A stretch of DNA of 5,944 bases from Pseudomonadota bacterium. GTDB taxonomy: Bacteria > Pseudomonadota > Gammaproteobacteria > Xanthomonadales > Rhodanobacteraceae. The stretch covers positions 1-5,944 of the forward strand of contig JAEZQS010000181.1 in NCBI GenBank assembly GCA_023412995.1. The letters run 5' to 3'. The notes under the pieces were generated by a model that was given only the letters and a program-made list of their open reading frames with translations, was not told the DNA's origin and ran no database searches. A program made the translations under genes and the position numbers. Of the stretch, positions 5,902 to 5,944 are shown piece by piece (within the stretch, counting starts at the first letter, position 1; every line of letters begins with the position of its first letter).

Positions 5902-5932
5902 GGCGGGGGGGACCCCGCCCGGCCCGGGCGGG
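5902..5932. terminator. Very GC-rich overlapping hairpins after copA (possible weak terminator)
   Basis: Two mutually exclusive perfect 7-bp stems are present: GGCGGGG (5902-5908) with CCCCGCC (5913-5919) around a GGGA tetraloop, and CCCGCCC (5914-5920) with GGGCGGG (5926-5932) around GGCCC. They share the strand 5914-5919. No T-run follows, so this is not a canonical intrinsic terminator. It is the only strong hairpin seen downstream of the ATPase gene. Confidence 0.3.
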
Positions 5933-5944
5933 CCGCGCCCCCCG

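Noticed and set aside
1..5944. CRISPR array, tRNA, rRNA, insertion sequence or attachment site
   Set aside because: I saw no regularly spaced repeats, tRNA-like cloverleaf, transposase frame or long terminal inverted repeats on either strand.

Overview
The window is a compact copper-resistance locus from a very GC-rich bacterium (about 70% G+C by eye, not counted). Gene content, protein style and the GTAGG-type repeat remnants after the last gene suggest a gammaproteobacterium of the Xanthomonadaceae/Lysobacteraceae group. That assignment is inference; no rRNA or marker gene is present.

The layout is two divergent transcription units. On the minus strand, read from about 2768 down to 1, are three genes: a small exported protein rich in Cys, His and Met (2768-2364), a TolC-family outer-membrane channel (2234-915), and the first 306 residues of a CusB-type periplasmic adaptor (918 to the window edge). 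The last two overlap by 4 bp (ATGA). The RND pump itself (CusA-like) would be expected next, beyond position 1. On the plus strand, a CueR-like MerR-family regulator (3064-3462) overlaps by 4 bp with a complete 772-residue P1B-type Cu(I) ATPase (3459-5777). A textbook MerR-type promoter (20-bp spacer containing an imperfect dyad) lies just upstream of the regulator. The 235-bp divergent region holds this promoter, two perfect small hairpins and a 7-bp direct repeat, but no convincing gene. The 167 bp after the ATPase hold repeat-like sequence and very GC-rich hairpins.

The genes suggest a complete copper route. The regulator senses cytosolic Cu(I) and switches on the ATPase, which moves Cu(I) to the periplasm. 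The RND adaptor, channel and missing pump then expel it across the outer membrane. The small exported protein sits in the operon but not in the CusF position, and no CusF gene lies between channel and adaptor, so it is the best candidate for a less-described periplasmic copper-handling component. I do not see evidence of a wholly new system; the core is a recognisable cue/cus-type module with some unusual details.
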